Under the pieces are notes generated by a model, which saw nothing but the letters and a program-made list of their open reading frames with translations, was not told the origin of the DNA and ran no database searches. DNA of 64,000 nt from Phycisphaerales bacterium (GTDB lineage: Bacteria; Planctomycetota; Phycisphaerae; Phycisphaerales; UBA1924). This document shows positions 23,779 to 31,956 of this stretch, piece after piece. The stretch spans positions 542,268 to 606,267 of the forward strand of contig JAVJVK010000004.1 of NCBI GenBank assembly GCA_040221175.1, read 5' to 3'. The translations under genes were made by a program, and so were the position numbers. Position 1 is the stretch's first letter. The number at the start of each line of letters is the position of its first letter.

Positions 23779-25665
23779 TCAGCCTATCGCGCTCGCCACG
23801 CCGTACACGATCGCCGCGGCAACGTAGGCAACCCCCGTCATCCACCCCGCCTGGAGCGCGGCCCACTTCCACCCGCCGGCCTCCTTGGCCGTGACAACCA
23901 AGGTCGGCAGGCACTGGATCGCCAGCACGAAGAACACCAGCATCGCCCAACTGGTCGCCGGCGTAAACACTCGACTGCCATCATCGCGCTGCGCCGTGGC
24001 CAGCTGCTCGCGGATGCCCTCGTCCTCGGCGTCCTCGGTGCCGGCGATCTGAACCGCCATCGTGCTCACGAACACCTCGCGCGCAGCAAAGCTGGCCAGG
24101 ATGCCGACGGTCAACTGCCGATCGGCGCCGATCGGCGCGAACACCGGCTGCACGGCGTCGCCGATGCGCCCCAGGAAGCTCACCTCGGCGGCGCGCTGCG
24201 CATCGTCGGGGTCGGCCGGTTTGGGATAGGCCGAGAGCCACCACAGGATCACCGAGATCGCCAGGATTACCGTGCCGGCCTTTCGCACGAACAGCCAGCC
24301 GCGCGCGGCGGCGGTCTTCGTCGCGCTAACCAAGCTCGGCCACTGGTACCGCGGCAATTCGAGCGCCATGGCCGGACTCTTGCCCCTCAGGATGGTCCGC
24401 CTCGCGAGGATGGCGGTGAACAGGCCGGCCAGCGCGCCCAGCACGTAGCAGCCCGTAAACGCCACGGCCTGCAGCATCGTGCTCTCGGGGAACAAAATCT
24501 GCGTCAGCAGCACGTACACGGGGATGCGAGCCGAGCAGCTCATGAAGGGGATGGCCAGGATGGTCGCCACGCGCTGGCGGAAGTCGGGAATCGCGCGCGC
24601 AGACATGATCGCCGGGATCGCGCACGCGTGCCCGCTCAAGAGCGGCACGAAGGCGTGGCCCGGCAGGCCAAATGGTTTGAGCAACCGGTCGATGACAAAG
24701 GCCGCCCGCGCGAGGTAGCCGGTCTGTTCCAGCAGCGCGATCAGGAAGAACAGCAGCACGATCTGCGGCAGGAACACCAGCGTGCCGCCGACACCCGCGA
24801 TCACGCCGTCGGCCAGCAGGTCGCGGATCGCGCCGGCGGGCAACGTGCTGCTCACCACGCCCGCCAGCCAGCCGAAGCCAGCTTCGATCGCGTCCATTGG
24901 GATCGTCGCCAAACTGAAGATCGCCCAGAACAGGCCGGTCATGATGGCGGCGAAGGTGGCCACGCCCAGGATCGGATGGGTGAAAGCCAGGTCGAGCCGG
25001 TCGGTGACGGCGTCGTGTTTGCGCACATCGGCGGTGCAGGCCTTCGTGTAGACCACGTCGGCCCACGTGTCGATATCGCTGGGGCTGAGCGGGCCGGCGG
25101 CAACCCTTGCGCGCGCCAGTGCGGGCAGCACGTCGGCCACGCCCTTGCCGGTCTTGCCCGAGGCGATGACAACCGGGCAGCCGAGCGCCGCCTCGAACTT
25201 CTCGGCGTCGATCTTGATGCCCTGGCGCGCGGCGGCGTCGGTCATGGTGACGACGACGATGGTTGGTAAGCCGAGCGCGATGACCTCGCCGGCCAGGCGC
25301 AGGTTGCGCGGCACGTTGGTGGCGTCGACGACGATGGCGACGGCGTCGGGCTGGCCGTCTGGGAAGCCCTTGATGGACTGGTCGCCCGTCAGCACGCCCT
25401 TGGCGATGCGTGACTCGTTGGTGTTGAGTGTGAGGCCGTAGGCACCGGGCAGGTCGGCGAGCATGACGGGGCCGCCCGGTGTTTGCACCTGCGCCAGGTG
25501 GGCTTCTTGTGTTGTGCCGGGGAAGTTGGCGGTCTTCTGGCGGAGGCCGGCCAGGGCGTTGAAGAGTGTTGATTTGCCGACGTTGGGGTTGCCGACCAGT
25601 GCGGCGGTTTGCACCCTGGGGATGGTCACGCCGACGGGGTTGGTAGGGAGCGTGACCGGGGGCAT
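23779..25665 (-). CDS. feoB: Ferrous iron transport protein B (FeoB)
   Basis: FeoB imports Fe2+ across the inner membrane. The N-terminal G-domain has G1 GNPNVGKST (residues 26-34) and G3 DLPGAYGL. The G4 position reads TMTD where NxxD is usual, a possible weakening of guanine specificity. G5 is represented by ASGKTGKG. The membrane part (about residues 230-628) contains gate-like motifs LSGHACAIPAIMSAR and FMSCSARIPVYVLL. At 628 aa it is shorter than the E. coli form (773 aa). FeoA lies 18 nt upstream and a 45-residue peptide 15 nt downstream. The gene spans the point at which strand base skew reverses. Confidence 0.95.
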   Translation of the reverse strand: MPPVTLPTNPVGVTIPRVQTAALVGNPNVGKSTLFNALAGLRQKTANFPGTTQEAHLAQVQTPGGPVMLADLPGAYGLTLNTNESRIAKGVLTGDQSIKGFPDGQPDAVAIVVDATNVPRNLRLAGEVIALGLPTIVVVTMTDAAARQGIKIDAEKFEAALGCPVVIASGKTGKGVADVLPALARARVAAGPLSPSDIDTWADVVYTKACTADVRKHDAVTDRLDLAFTHPILGVATFAAIMTGLFWAIFSLATIPMDAIEAGFGWLAGVVSSTLPAGAIRDLLADGVIAGVGGTLVFLPQIVLLFFLIALLEQTGYLARAAFVIDRLLKPFGLPGHAFVPLLSGHACAIPAIMSARAIPDFRQRVATILAIPFMSCSARIPVYVLLTQILFPESTMLQAVAFTGCYVLGALAGLFTAILARRTILRGKSPAMALELPRYQWPSLVSATKTAAARGWLFVRKAGTVILAISVILWWLSAYPKPADPDDAQRAAEVSFLGRIGDAVQPVFAPIGADRQLTVGILASFAAREVFVSTMAVQIAGTEDAEDEGIREQLATAQRDDGSRVFTPATSWAMLVFFVLAIQCLPTLVVTAKEAGGWKWAALQAGWMTGVAYVAAAIVYGVASAIG

Positions 25666-25683
25666 GGCGACCTATCTAGAGAA

Positions 25684-26010
25684 TCAGTGCGGCAGCACGT
25701 AGAGGCTGTCGGCCAGGTCGCGGCTCAGGGCGATGCGGCAGCCGCCGGCGTGGCCGTCGACGTGGACGATGCAGGGCTGGCCGGCCTTGCAGACGCGGAG
25801 CTGGCAGCTCGGGCGGAGGCCCATGGCGGTGAGGTGGGCGGCCGAATCGTCGGCGAATTCGGCGGCGTCCAAGCGGCCGGTCTGGCCTCGCGTGAGTTGG
25901 GTGAGGCGGACGCGGGCGGGGGCCTTGGCGGTGGTCTGGGTGGCTGTGTTCGTATGGCTCACGGGTGAGTCTAGCGGTATTGAGACTGGTTCGCAAGGAG
26001 AGATCGCCAT
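25684..26010 (-). CDS. feoA: FeoA-like SH3-domain protein
   Basis: FeoA is a small cytoplasmic partner of FeoB. The C-terminal 75 residues fit: LTQLTRGQTGRL, then HLTAMGLRPSCQLRV, then VDGHAGGCRIALSRDLADSLYV. ATG at 26010 gives 108 aa. GTG at 25962 would give 92 aa, closer to the usual length, and neither start has a good ribosome-binding site. It is followed by feoB after 18 nt, so the two form one operon. The 99-nt divergent region before the LVIVD gene contains a TATGAT on the plus strand but no convincing Fur box. Confidence 0.85.
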   Translation of the reverse strand: MAISPCEPVSIPLDSPVSHTNTATQTTAKAPARVRLTQLTRGQTGRLDAAEFADDSAAHLTAMGLRPSCQLRVCKAGQPCIVHVDGHAGGCRIALSRDLADSLYVLPH

Positions 26011-26109
26011 GGGCGGGGGCGGATTTTGGGTATGATCTGCCGGCCGGGCCCGCCGAGGCCCCCCGCCGAGGCCCAAGGGTGGCCGGTACGGAAAACTGGA
26101 GAGAGAGCG

Positions 26110-27312
26110 ATGCGAACCGGGACGCGGGGATGGTGTGCGCTGCTGGCATTGGTCGCGGCGCTGGCGGGTGGACGGGCGACCGGGCAGGACTGCGAGCCGG
26201 TGCTGCTGGGCACGCACGACCTTGGGCAGAACTATGCGAAGCTGCTGATCGACGGGGACGTGCTGTACCTGGCGTCGGTCGACCTGCACGTGGTGGCCTT
26301 CGACATCTCCGACCCGCTGGAGCCGGTCGAGATCGGGCGCGTCGCCTCGCGCTTTGGGGCCAATGACCTGGTGCTACACGGCGACCTGCTGCTGGTGGCC
26401 AGCGCGGGCACCGGCGGCGGCGTGACGATCTACGACGTCTCGGACCCGGCGGCCATGCGGCAGGTCTCGGACGTCTCGATGGTCGAGGGCGCGCCCATCA
26501 GCCCGATCGGCGTGGACGTGCACGAGGACCGGATGTACGTGGCGGGCATGCTCGACGGGTTGCTGGTGTTCGACATCGCCGACCCGAGCGACCCGGCGTA
26601 TCTGGGCAGCTTCGAGTTCGTGTTCGAGGCCTACGACGTGCAGGTGGGCTCGTTCATGATCGGCCCGGACGAGCGCATTCTCGCGTTCATGGCGTATGAG
26701 TTCGGTGACTTTGGCGTGGTCGACATCACCGACCCGACGGCGGGCGTGATGGTGTCTCGCCAGGAGACGGGCATCCGCACGTTCCAGGTGTTGCTCGACG
26801 ATGATCGCGTGTTCGTGCACGGCACGGGGTATGGGCTGAGCACGTTTACGCTGGACGATCCGAGGCGCCCCACGCGGCGCTCGCGCGTGGAGCCCCCCAG
26901 GCAGGCGCACCAGATGGCGCTGTCGCAGGACATCATGGTGGTTTCGGCCGACAGCGATGGGTTCACGATCGTGGACGTGGAGGACGCGGGGTGCACGCGG
27001 GCGATCTACGACACCGGCCGCGTGCCGGGCGGGCGTCGCGCTGGCATCGCCTCGCGGCGGACGAACGCCGGCGGGCACTTCATGTACGTGGTGGCGCGCG
27101 ATGGCGCGGTCGAGGTGTGGGACATCGCCTCGTGCCGGCCGGGGCCGTGCGTGGCCGACTTCACCGGCGACTGCCAGACGACCGGCTCGGACTTCGTGGC
27201 CTTCGAGATCGCCTTCTCGCGCGGCGAGGCCCGGGCGGACCTGGACGGGGACGGTCGGCACACGGTGATGGACTATCTCGCGTTTATCAATGCGTACCTG
27301 GAAGGGTGCTGA
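26110..27312 (+). CDS. Secreted LVIVD-repeat protein with C-terminal calcium-loop module
   Basis: The start at 26110 follows GGAGAGAG and gives a signal peptide (WCALLALVAALAGGRA). The mature protein has LVIVD-type repeats, each of about 45 residues, with recurring VVAFDISDP, VTIYDVSDP, LLVFDIADPSDP and FGVVDITDP, likely a beta-propeller. The last 55 residues form a degenerate paired dockerin-like/EF-loop module: CVADFTGD, then DLDGDGRHTVMDYLAF, ending LEGC-stop. The Cys before the first loop and the terminal Gly-Cys are shared with four other proteins in this window. Ligand and location are unknown. Confidence 0.8.
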   Translation: MRTGTRGWCALLALVAALAGGRATGQDCEPVLLGTHDLGQNYAKLLIDGDVLYLASVDLHVVAFDISDPLEPVEIGRVASRFGANDLVLHGDLLLVASAGTGGGVTIYDVSDPAAMRQVSDVSMVEGAPISPIGVDVHEDRMYVAGMLDGLLVFDIADPSDPAYLGSFEFVFEAYDVQVGSFMIGPDERILAFMAYEFGDFGVVDITDPTAGVMVSRQETGIRTFQVLLDDDRVFVHGTGYGLSTFTLDDPRRPTRRSRVEPPRQAHQMALSQDIMVVSADSDGFTIVDVEDAGCTRAIYDTGRVPGGRRAGIASRRTNAGGHFMYVVARDGAVEVWDIASCRPGPCVADFTGDCQTTGSDFVAFEIAFSRGEARADLDGDGRHTVMDYLAFINAYLEGC

Positions 27313-27388
27313 GCGGCGGGCCGACCAGCGGGGCGAGACCGGGGCGGGCGGCTATTGGGAAGCGCCGGGCCCGCTGCGAGCGGCCGGC

Positions 27389-27556
27389 GGTGTGCCATGC
27401 GTTGCCGACGGCGTGCCATGAGCCACCGACGGCGTGCCGGGAGGCGTTGCGGGTGCGTCGGGAGAAACTCCGGACGCGGCGGGAGGAGCTCCGGGCGCGT
27501 CGGGAAGAATTCTCGGCGTGCCGGGAGGAGTTCTCGGCGCGGCGGGAACTCTTCTT
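27389..27556. repeat. 21-bp degenerate tandem repeat array, about 8 units
   Basis: Eight units of 21 bp begin at 27389, 27410, 27431, 27452, 27473, 27494, 27515 and 27536. Conserved parts are GGCGTGCCGGGAGG and the closing TTCTC/CTCCG. The core shows dyad symmetry in several units: GGAGCTCC in unit 5 and GAATTC in unit 6. As 21 is divisible by three, all plus frames remain open and read as heptads (for example LRARREE then FSACREE), but no start with a ribosome-binding site is present. There are no spacers, so it is not CRISPR. The rest of 27313-27790 (GC-rich, with G runs around 27740-27750) holds no gene I can support. Confidence 0.8.
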
Positions 27557-27790
27557 GGGGGCGCCAGGGCGGTTTCTCTATCGGACCCCGCGCCGCGGGG
27601 GGTTATGGGCGGGGGTCACGAGCGGCGGCGCGTCGGTCGCGCGGGCGCGGGGGTTATGGGGGGTTGGGGGCGGGCGTGGTGGGGTGGCAAGACCAGGGCA
27701 TGGCTCGCCAGAAGGACCATCACCCCGGCCCTCTCCCTGGGGGGGGACAGGGGATGACGGAGAAGGCCCTCCATCCCACGCCGCGCTGAT

Positions 27791-28342
27791 CTAAAGAGCT
27801 TTCGACTTCATGTGCCGGGCGCGCTTGTGGGTGATCGCGCCGGCGAGCAGCGCGGCAAGGACGAGGACTCCGACAACTGTGAGTATGACGGCTGTGTCGA
27901 TGGCCGCGTGCCTTGATGGTGCGCGGGCGACAAAGTCGTCTACTGACCGCCAGTTGCTCGTGCCGAGTAGGTGCTGGGCGTTGGCCTGGGAGACGCTCGT
28001 GACGCCGGGGGTTGGGACCACTGACAAGAGACTTGCAGTACTGGTGTCAATCGTTGCCACGTGTTCGACTGCCGCGGAGCCGTGCAGCGTGCGGGTCGTC
28101 AGGGTCGGCGCGTACTCGAGTTCTCCAAGGAAGAGCACACTGACCTGACTTGGGCTGCTCTCGGACACCGCGATCACGTCCGCGTATTGCCACTTTGCGA
28201 ACACATAGCTGTTCGTGTGCGACAACCAGAACAGGTCTAGGTGCATGCCGGTGCTGACGTTCGGGCTGAGTTGGCGATCGTCGTAGTAGGTTTGCATATG
28301 CCGAAGACAACTCGAGTGGGACAAGGGATTGCCGGTATACAT
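27791..28342 (-). CDS. Putative single-pass membrane protein, compositionally atypical
   Basis: The frame runs on upstream to 29104, but only from about 28342 down does it not overlap rarA. The 183 residues look protein-like: a soluble portion (LDLFWLSHTNSYVFAKWQYA, VSVLFLGELEYAPTL), then a C-terminal membrane helix (AVILTVVGVLVLAALLAGAI) and basic tail (THKRARHMKSKAL). Codons are less GC-biased than in neighbours, suggesting recent or horizontal origin. No Shine-Dalgarno is seen before 28342, so the start is uncertain. The family is not recognised. It is divergent from rarA with 58 nt between starts. Confidence 0.5.
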   Translation of the reverse strand: MYTGNPLSHSSCLRHMQTYYDDRQLSPNVSTGMHLDLFWLSHTNSYVFAKWQYADVIAVSESSPSQVSVLFLGELEYAPTLTTRTLHGSAAVEHVATIDTSTASLLSVVPTPGVTSVSQANAQHLLGTSNWRSVDDFVARAPSRHAAIDTAVILTVVGVLVLAALLAGAITHKRARHMKSKAL

Positions 28343-28400
28343 CGCCGAGAGAGTCCGGGTTCGGCGGGCAGACTGGTCGTAGGCGGTCGTACGATCGGAT

Positions 28401-29756
28401 ATGAGCGATCTGTTTGGGGCTGAGCGGGCGAAGCGGCGGCGGCGGGTGGAGCCGTCGGCGGCGAGGATGCGGCCTCGGTCCATTGATGAAGTCGTCGGGC
28501 AGCAGCATATTTTGGGACCGGGGAAGCTGCTGCGGCGGATGCTGGAGGCCGATGCGCTGACGAGCCTGATTTTGCATGGGCCGCCGGGGACCGGGAAGAC
28601 GACGCTGGCTGGGCTGATCGCCGAGCACTCGGGGCGGCACTTCGAGGCGGCCAACGCGGCGTCGATCGGGGTGAAGCGGGTGCGGGAGGTGTCGGACATC
28701 GCGCGGGCGCGGCTGGAGGATGGCGGGCCGCGGACGGTGCTGTTTCTGGATGAGGTGCACCGGTTCAGCCGCAGCCAGCAGGACGTGCTGCTGGAGGACG
28801 TGGAGCGCGGGGTGCTGACGCTGATCGGGGCGACGACAGAGAACCCGCTGTTTGCGTGCAATGCGGCCTTGGTCAGCCGGAGCACGCTGTTCCGGCTGGA
28901 GCCGTTGACTGAGGACGAGATCGTCGAGGTGTTGCGGCGGGCGCTGAGCGATGACGAGCGTGGGTATGGGAAGGTCGACATCGAGGCGCACGAGGATGCG
29001 CTGCGGGTGTGGGCGGTGAAGTGTGATGGGGATGCGCGGCGGGCGTTGACGGCGCTGGAGGTTGCGGTTCTGAGCTCGGGGAAGGATGGCGAGCGCATCG
29101 TCATCGATCGGCAGGTGGCCGAAGATTCGATCCAGCAGAAGGCGGCGGTGTATGGGGACGACGAGCACTACGACTCGGCGTCGGCGATGATCAAGAGCAT
29201 CCGGGGGAGCGATCCGGACGCGGCGTGCTACTGGATTGCGCGGATGCTCGAGGGCGGGGAGGACCCGCGGTTTATTGCTCGAAGGTTGGCGATTCTGGCG
29301 AGTGAAGATGTCGGGAACGCGGACCCGCGGGCGGTGATGGTCGCGGCGGCGGCGTGGGAGCTCGTGGAGCGGATCGGTCTGCCCGAGGCGCGGATCACGC
29401 TGGGGCATTGCGCGTGCTATCTGGCGCTGGCGCCCAAGAGCAACGCGGCGTACAAGGCGATCGATGCGGCGATCGCGGATGTCAAGGAAGGGCGGACGGT
29501 GCCGGTGCCGGTGTATCTGCGGGATCCGAATTCGTCGCCGCTTTCGGTTGGGGATGCTACTGGCGTGCGCACCAAGGAGGTGGGCGGGGAGAAGTATGAG
29601 TACAGCCACAACGCGGCTGGGGGGTTGACGGGGCAGGATTATCTGGGGGTTGCGAAGCGGTATTACGAACCGGGTGAGACTGGGGAAGAGGCGGCGATGG
29701 CGGCGCGGCTGGCGGAGATTCGGGCGATGCGGCGGAGGCGGAAGGCGGAGGGTTGA
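28401..29756 (+). CDS. rarA: Replication-associated recombination protein A (RarA/MgsA), AAA+ ATPase
   Basis: RarA is a cytoplasmic AAA+ clamp-loader-like ATPase that acts at stalled replication forks. It is identified by RPRSIDEVVGQQHILGPGKLL, Walker A GPPGTGKTT (about 59-67), Walker B VLFLDEVHRFSRSQQD (about 113-128), sensor 1 GATTENP and the C-terminal tetramerisation region (YHAASAFHKSIRGSDPDAA-like YDSASAMIKSIRGSDPD). Length (451 aa) is normal. The stop TGA overlaps the next gene's ATG by one base, so a pseudopilin-like gene is translationally coupled to it. Confidence 0.96.
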   Translation: MSDLFGAERAKRRRRVEPSAARMRPRSIDEVVGQQHILGPGKLLRRMLEADALTSLILHGPPGTGKTTLAGLIAEHSGRHFEAANAASIGVKRVREVSDIARARLEDGGPRTVLFLDEVHRFSRSQQDVLLEDVERGVLTLIGATTENPLFACNAALVSRSTLFRLEPLTEDEIVEVLRRALSDDERGYGKVDIEAHEDALRVWAVKCDGDARRALTALEVAVLSSGKDGERIVIDRQVAEDSIQQKAAVYGDDEHYDSASAMIKSIRGSDPDAACYWIARMLEGGEDPRFIARRLAILASEDVGNADPRAVMVAAAAWELVERIGLPEARITLGHCACYLALAPKSNAAYKAIDAAIADVKEGRTVPVPVYLRDPNSSPLSVGDATGVRTKEVGGEKYEYSHNAAGGLTGQDYLGVAKRYYEPGETGEEAAMAARLAEIRAMRRRRKAEG

Positions 29757-30445
29757 TGCGGCGCGGGTTCACGCTCATCGAGGTGCTGGTGGTGATTGCG
29801 ATCGTCGCGGTCTTGCTGGGGGTGTTGTTGCCGGTGCTTGCGGGGGCGCGGGATGCGGGGCGGGCGGCGGTGTGCTTGTCGAATTTGCGGCAGGCGCACC
29901 TGATCTGCCAGCAGTATGCGGACACGTATGGCGGGCGCGGGCCGGCGATCGGGCAGCCGTATGGGAGCGTGCCGAACTGGGCGTTGGTGGTCCAGACCGA
30001 GGCGAAGGGTGGCGCGGGGCGGGCTGGATCGAACCCCGGTGAGATCTATGAGGAAGAGAGCGTGCTGGTGTGCCCGGCGTGCCAGGCGCAGACGGGCGAG
30101 CGGATGACGCGGACGTACGCGATGAACGCGACGGGGCTGGCGGGGCTGCCGGGCGATGATGGGGATTACGACGCGCGGGCGACGTTCATCCGGTTTGATC
30201 TGGTGCGCTTGCCGGCGGAGGTGCCGTTGCTGGTGGATGCGGCGCCATTGCCGGCTGGGCCGGGGCAGCCGCCGGCGACGCGGACGGCGAGCGTGATCGA
30301 CTTCCGGCAGGCGGATCACGTGGCGCAGCGGCTCGGGTATTGGCATGGCGGGAAGGCGGATGGGCGTTGCCATGCGGTGATGTTTGATGGGTCGGCTCGG
30401 GGGTTTGGAGCCGTTCCGGATGCGTGGCTGGAGGCGCTGCGGTAG
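29756..30445 (+). CDS. Type II secretion/type IV pilin-like (prepilin) protein
   Basis: The N-terminus is a prepilin signal (MRRGFTLIEVLVVIAIVAVL, cleavage before Phe5 with Glu at +5) followed by a long hydrophobic helix and then the Pro-rich region (LLPVLAGARDAGRAAVCLSNL) typical of planctomycete prepilin-like proteins. Residues about 95-100 carry CPAC. The C-terminus is globular (WHGGKADGRCHAVMFDGSARG). Such proteins are processed by PilD and exported by type II/IV machinery, none of which is in the window. It overlaps the rarA stop by one base (TGATG). Confidence 0.85.
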   Translation: MRRGFTLIEVLVVIAIVAVLLGVLLPVLAGARDAGRAAVCLSNLRQAHLICQQYADTYGGRGPAIGQPYGSVPNWALVVQTEAKGGAGRAGSNPGEIYEEESVLVCPACQAQTGERMTRTYAMNATGLAGLPGDDGDYDARATFIRFDLVRLPAEVPLLVDAAPLPAGPGQPPATRTASVIDFRQADHVAQRLGYWHGGKADGRCHAVMFDGSARGFGAVPDAWLEALR

Positions 30446-30639
30446 CGGCAGCTGTACGGGACATCGAGTACGGGACGGCGGGCCTGTCCTCGGTCGGCGG
30501 GCGGAGTAGGGGAATCGCCGCGGGCGTGCGCTAGGCTGGACTTGCGAGCCGTGCGCGTGCGTGGCGGCTGTCGGGGGTGGGCTCGCGTTGGCGGTGACTG
30601 CGGACCGGGGCGGCGTGCCCCGATGGGGACGATCCGACG

Positions 30640-31956
30640 ATGCCTGAGCAGCCTGGATCTGGTGGATCGACGCGGTCGGTCGGGGCGCGGCACGCCCGGG
30701 GCGGGGTTCGGCCGCTGGTGGCGGCTGCGATCGTGCTGGTCTGCCTGATTGCGATGGGGAGCATCGGCGGGCTGGTGTGGCTGCGCGCGGGGGCGGAGGG
30801 GCCGGGCGGTTCTCGGGGAGGTTCACGCGCGGCGGCGGTCGAGGTTGCGCCGGTGGAGGTAGGTCGGCTGGAGGGGCGTCGGACGTTCAGCGCCACGCTC
30901 GAGGCGCGGGCCCTGGTGACCATCGCGCCGAAGGTCTCCGGCACGGTGGTGAGCCTGCCGGTGGACCTGGGCGACGTGGTGGAGCGCGGGGGCGTGATCG
31001 CCAAGCTGGACGATGCGGAGTTCGTGCAGGCGGCGGCGCAGGCCGAAGCTGAAATGGAAGTGGCTCGGGCGCAGCTGACCGAAGCGGAGAGCGCCGCGGA
31101 GATTGCCGCCCGCGACCTGAAGCGGACCGAGGACCTACACGCCCGGGGGATTGCCAGCGATTCGCAGCTCGACCAGGCGCGCGCGGCGGAGCTTGCGGCG
31201 CGCAGCGCGGTGGCGGTGGCGGGCGCGCAAGTGGAACGGGCGCGGGCGGCGCGGCAGGCGGCGGAGATTCGCCTGGGGTACGCGACGATTCGCGCCGACT
31301 GGGCGGGCGGCGACGGCACGCGGGTGGTGGCGCGACGGTTTGCCGAGGAAGGCGACACGGTGGGCGCCAACACGCCGCTGCTGAGCGTGGTGGAGCTCGA
31401 CCCGATCACGGCGGTGTTCTTCGCGACCCAGCGTGACTATGGGCGGCTGGCGGTTGGCCAGCGGGTGGGCGTGACGGCCGATGCGTTTTCGGGTGACACG
31501 TGGGAAGGCGAGATCGAGCGGATCGCGCCGGTGTTCGACGAAGCCTCGCGGCAGGCGCGGATCGAGGTGCGCGTGCCCAACGAGGGGCTGCGGCTGAAGC
31601 CGGGGATGTTCGTTCGGGTGGACGTGGTTCTGGAAGTTGCAAACGAGGCGACGATCGTGCCGCGGGTGGCGATCACCCAGCGGGACGGTCGCGACGTGGT
31701 GTTCGTGGTTGACGAGTCGTCGATGACGGTTTCGCAGGTGCCCGTGCGGCTGGGGGTGGTCGAGGGTGAGCGGGTCGAGTTGCTCGGCGAGCCTTCGGAA
31801 GCCCTGCGCGGCCAACGCGTCGTAACGCTTGGACAGCAGCTGGTGGGCGATGGCGCGGCGATCACGATTCCCGGTGATGCGGGCGGGACCGGGGTGGCGG
31901 CCGATGAGGGCGACGAGTCGCCGGTGGCGACGCCGGTGTCCGGGGGCGCGTCGTGA
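30640..31956 (+). CDS. RND efflux system periplasmic adaptor (membrane fusion protein)
   Basis: The N-terminus is cytoplasmic, with an inner-membrane anchor ([20 protein letters not shown], about 25-45). The adaptor core follows: lipoyl-like [22 protein letters not shown] (about 105-125), a long alpha-hairpin rich in Ala/Glu/Arg (about 125-210), then IRADWAGGD, beta-barrel [17 protein letters not shown], and a C-terminal membrane-proximal domain with [20 protein letters not shown]. It is the first gene of the efflux operon and overlaps the permease by 4 nt (GTGA). The substrate is unknown. Confidence 0.93.
   Translation: MPEQPGSGGSTRSVGARHARGGVRPLVAAAIVLVCLIAMGSIGGLVWLRAGAEGPGGSRGGSRAAAVEVAPVEVGRLEGRRTFSATLEARALVTIAPKVSGTVVSLPVDLGDVVERGGVIAKLDDAEFVQAAAQAEAEMEVARAQLTEAESAAEIAARDLKRTEDLHARGIASDSQLDQARAAELAARSAVAVAGAQVERARAARQAAEIRLGYATIRADWAGGDGTRVVARRFAEEGDTVGANTPLLSVVELDPITAVFFATQRDYGRLAVGQRVGVTADAFSGDTWEGEIERIAPVFDEASRQARIEVRVPNEGLRLKPGMFVRVDVVLEVANEATIVPRVAITQRDGRDVVFVVDESSMTVSQVPVRLGVVEGERVELLGEPSEALRGQRVVTLGQQLVGDGAAITIPGDAGGTGVAADEGDESPVATPVSGGAS

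Noticed and set aside
22528-26109. Conventional oriC with DnaA boxes
   Set aside because: The skew reverses nearby, but reading found no exact TTATCCACA cluster or dnaA/dnaN/gyrB genes, so only the skew is reported.
27389-27556. CRISPR array
   Set aside because: Repeats are contiguous with no spacers, the period is 21 bp and units vary. No cas gene is near.
28343-29104. The upstream part of the minus-strand frame ending at 27791
   Set aside because: It is antisense to rarA and Ser/Arg-rich. Only the portion below about 28342 looks like protein.
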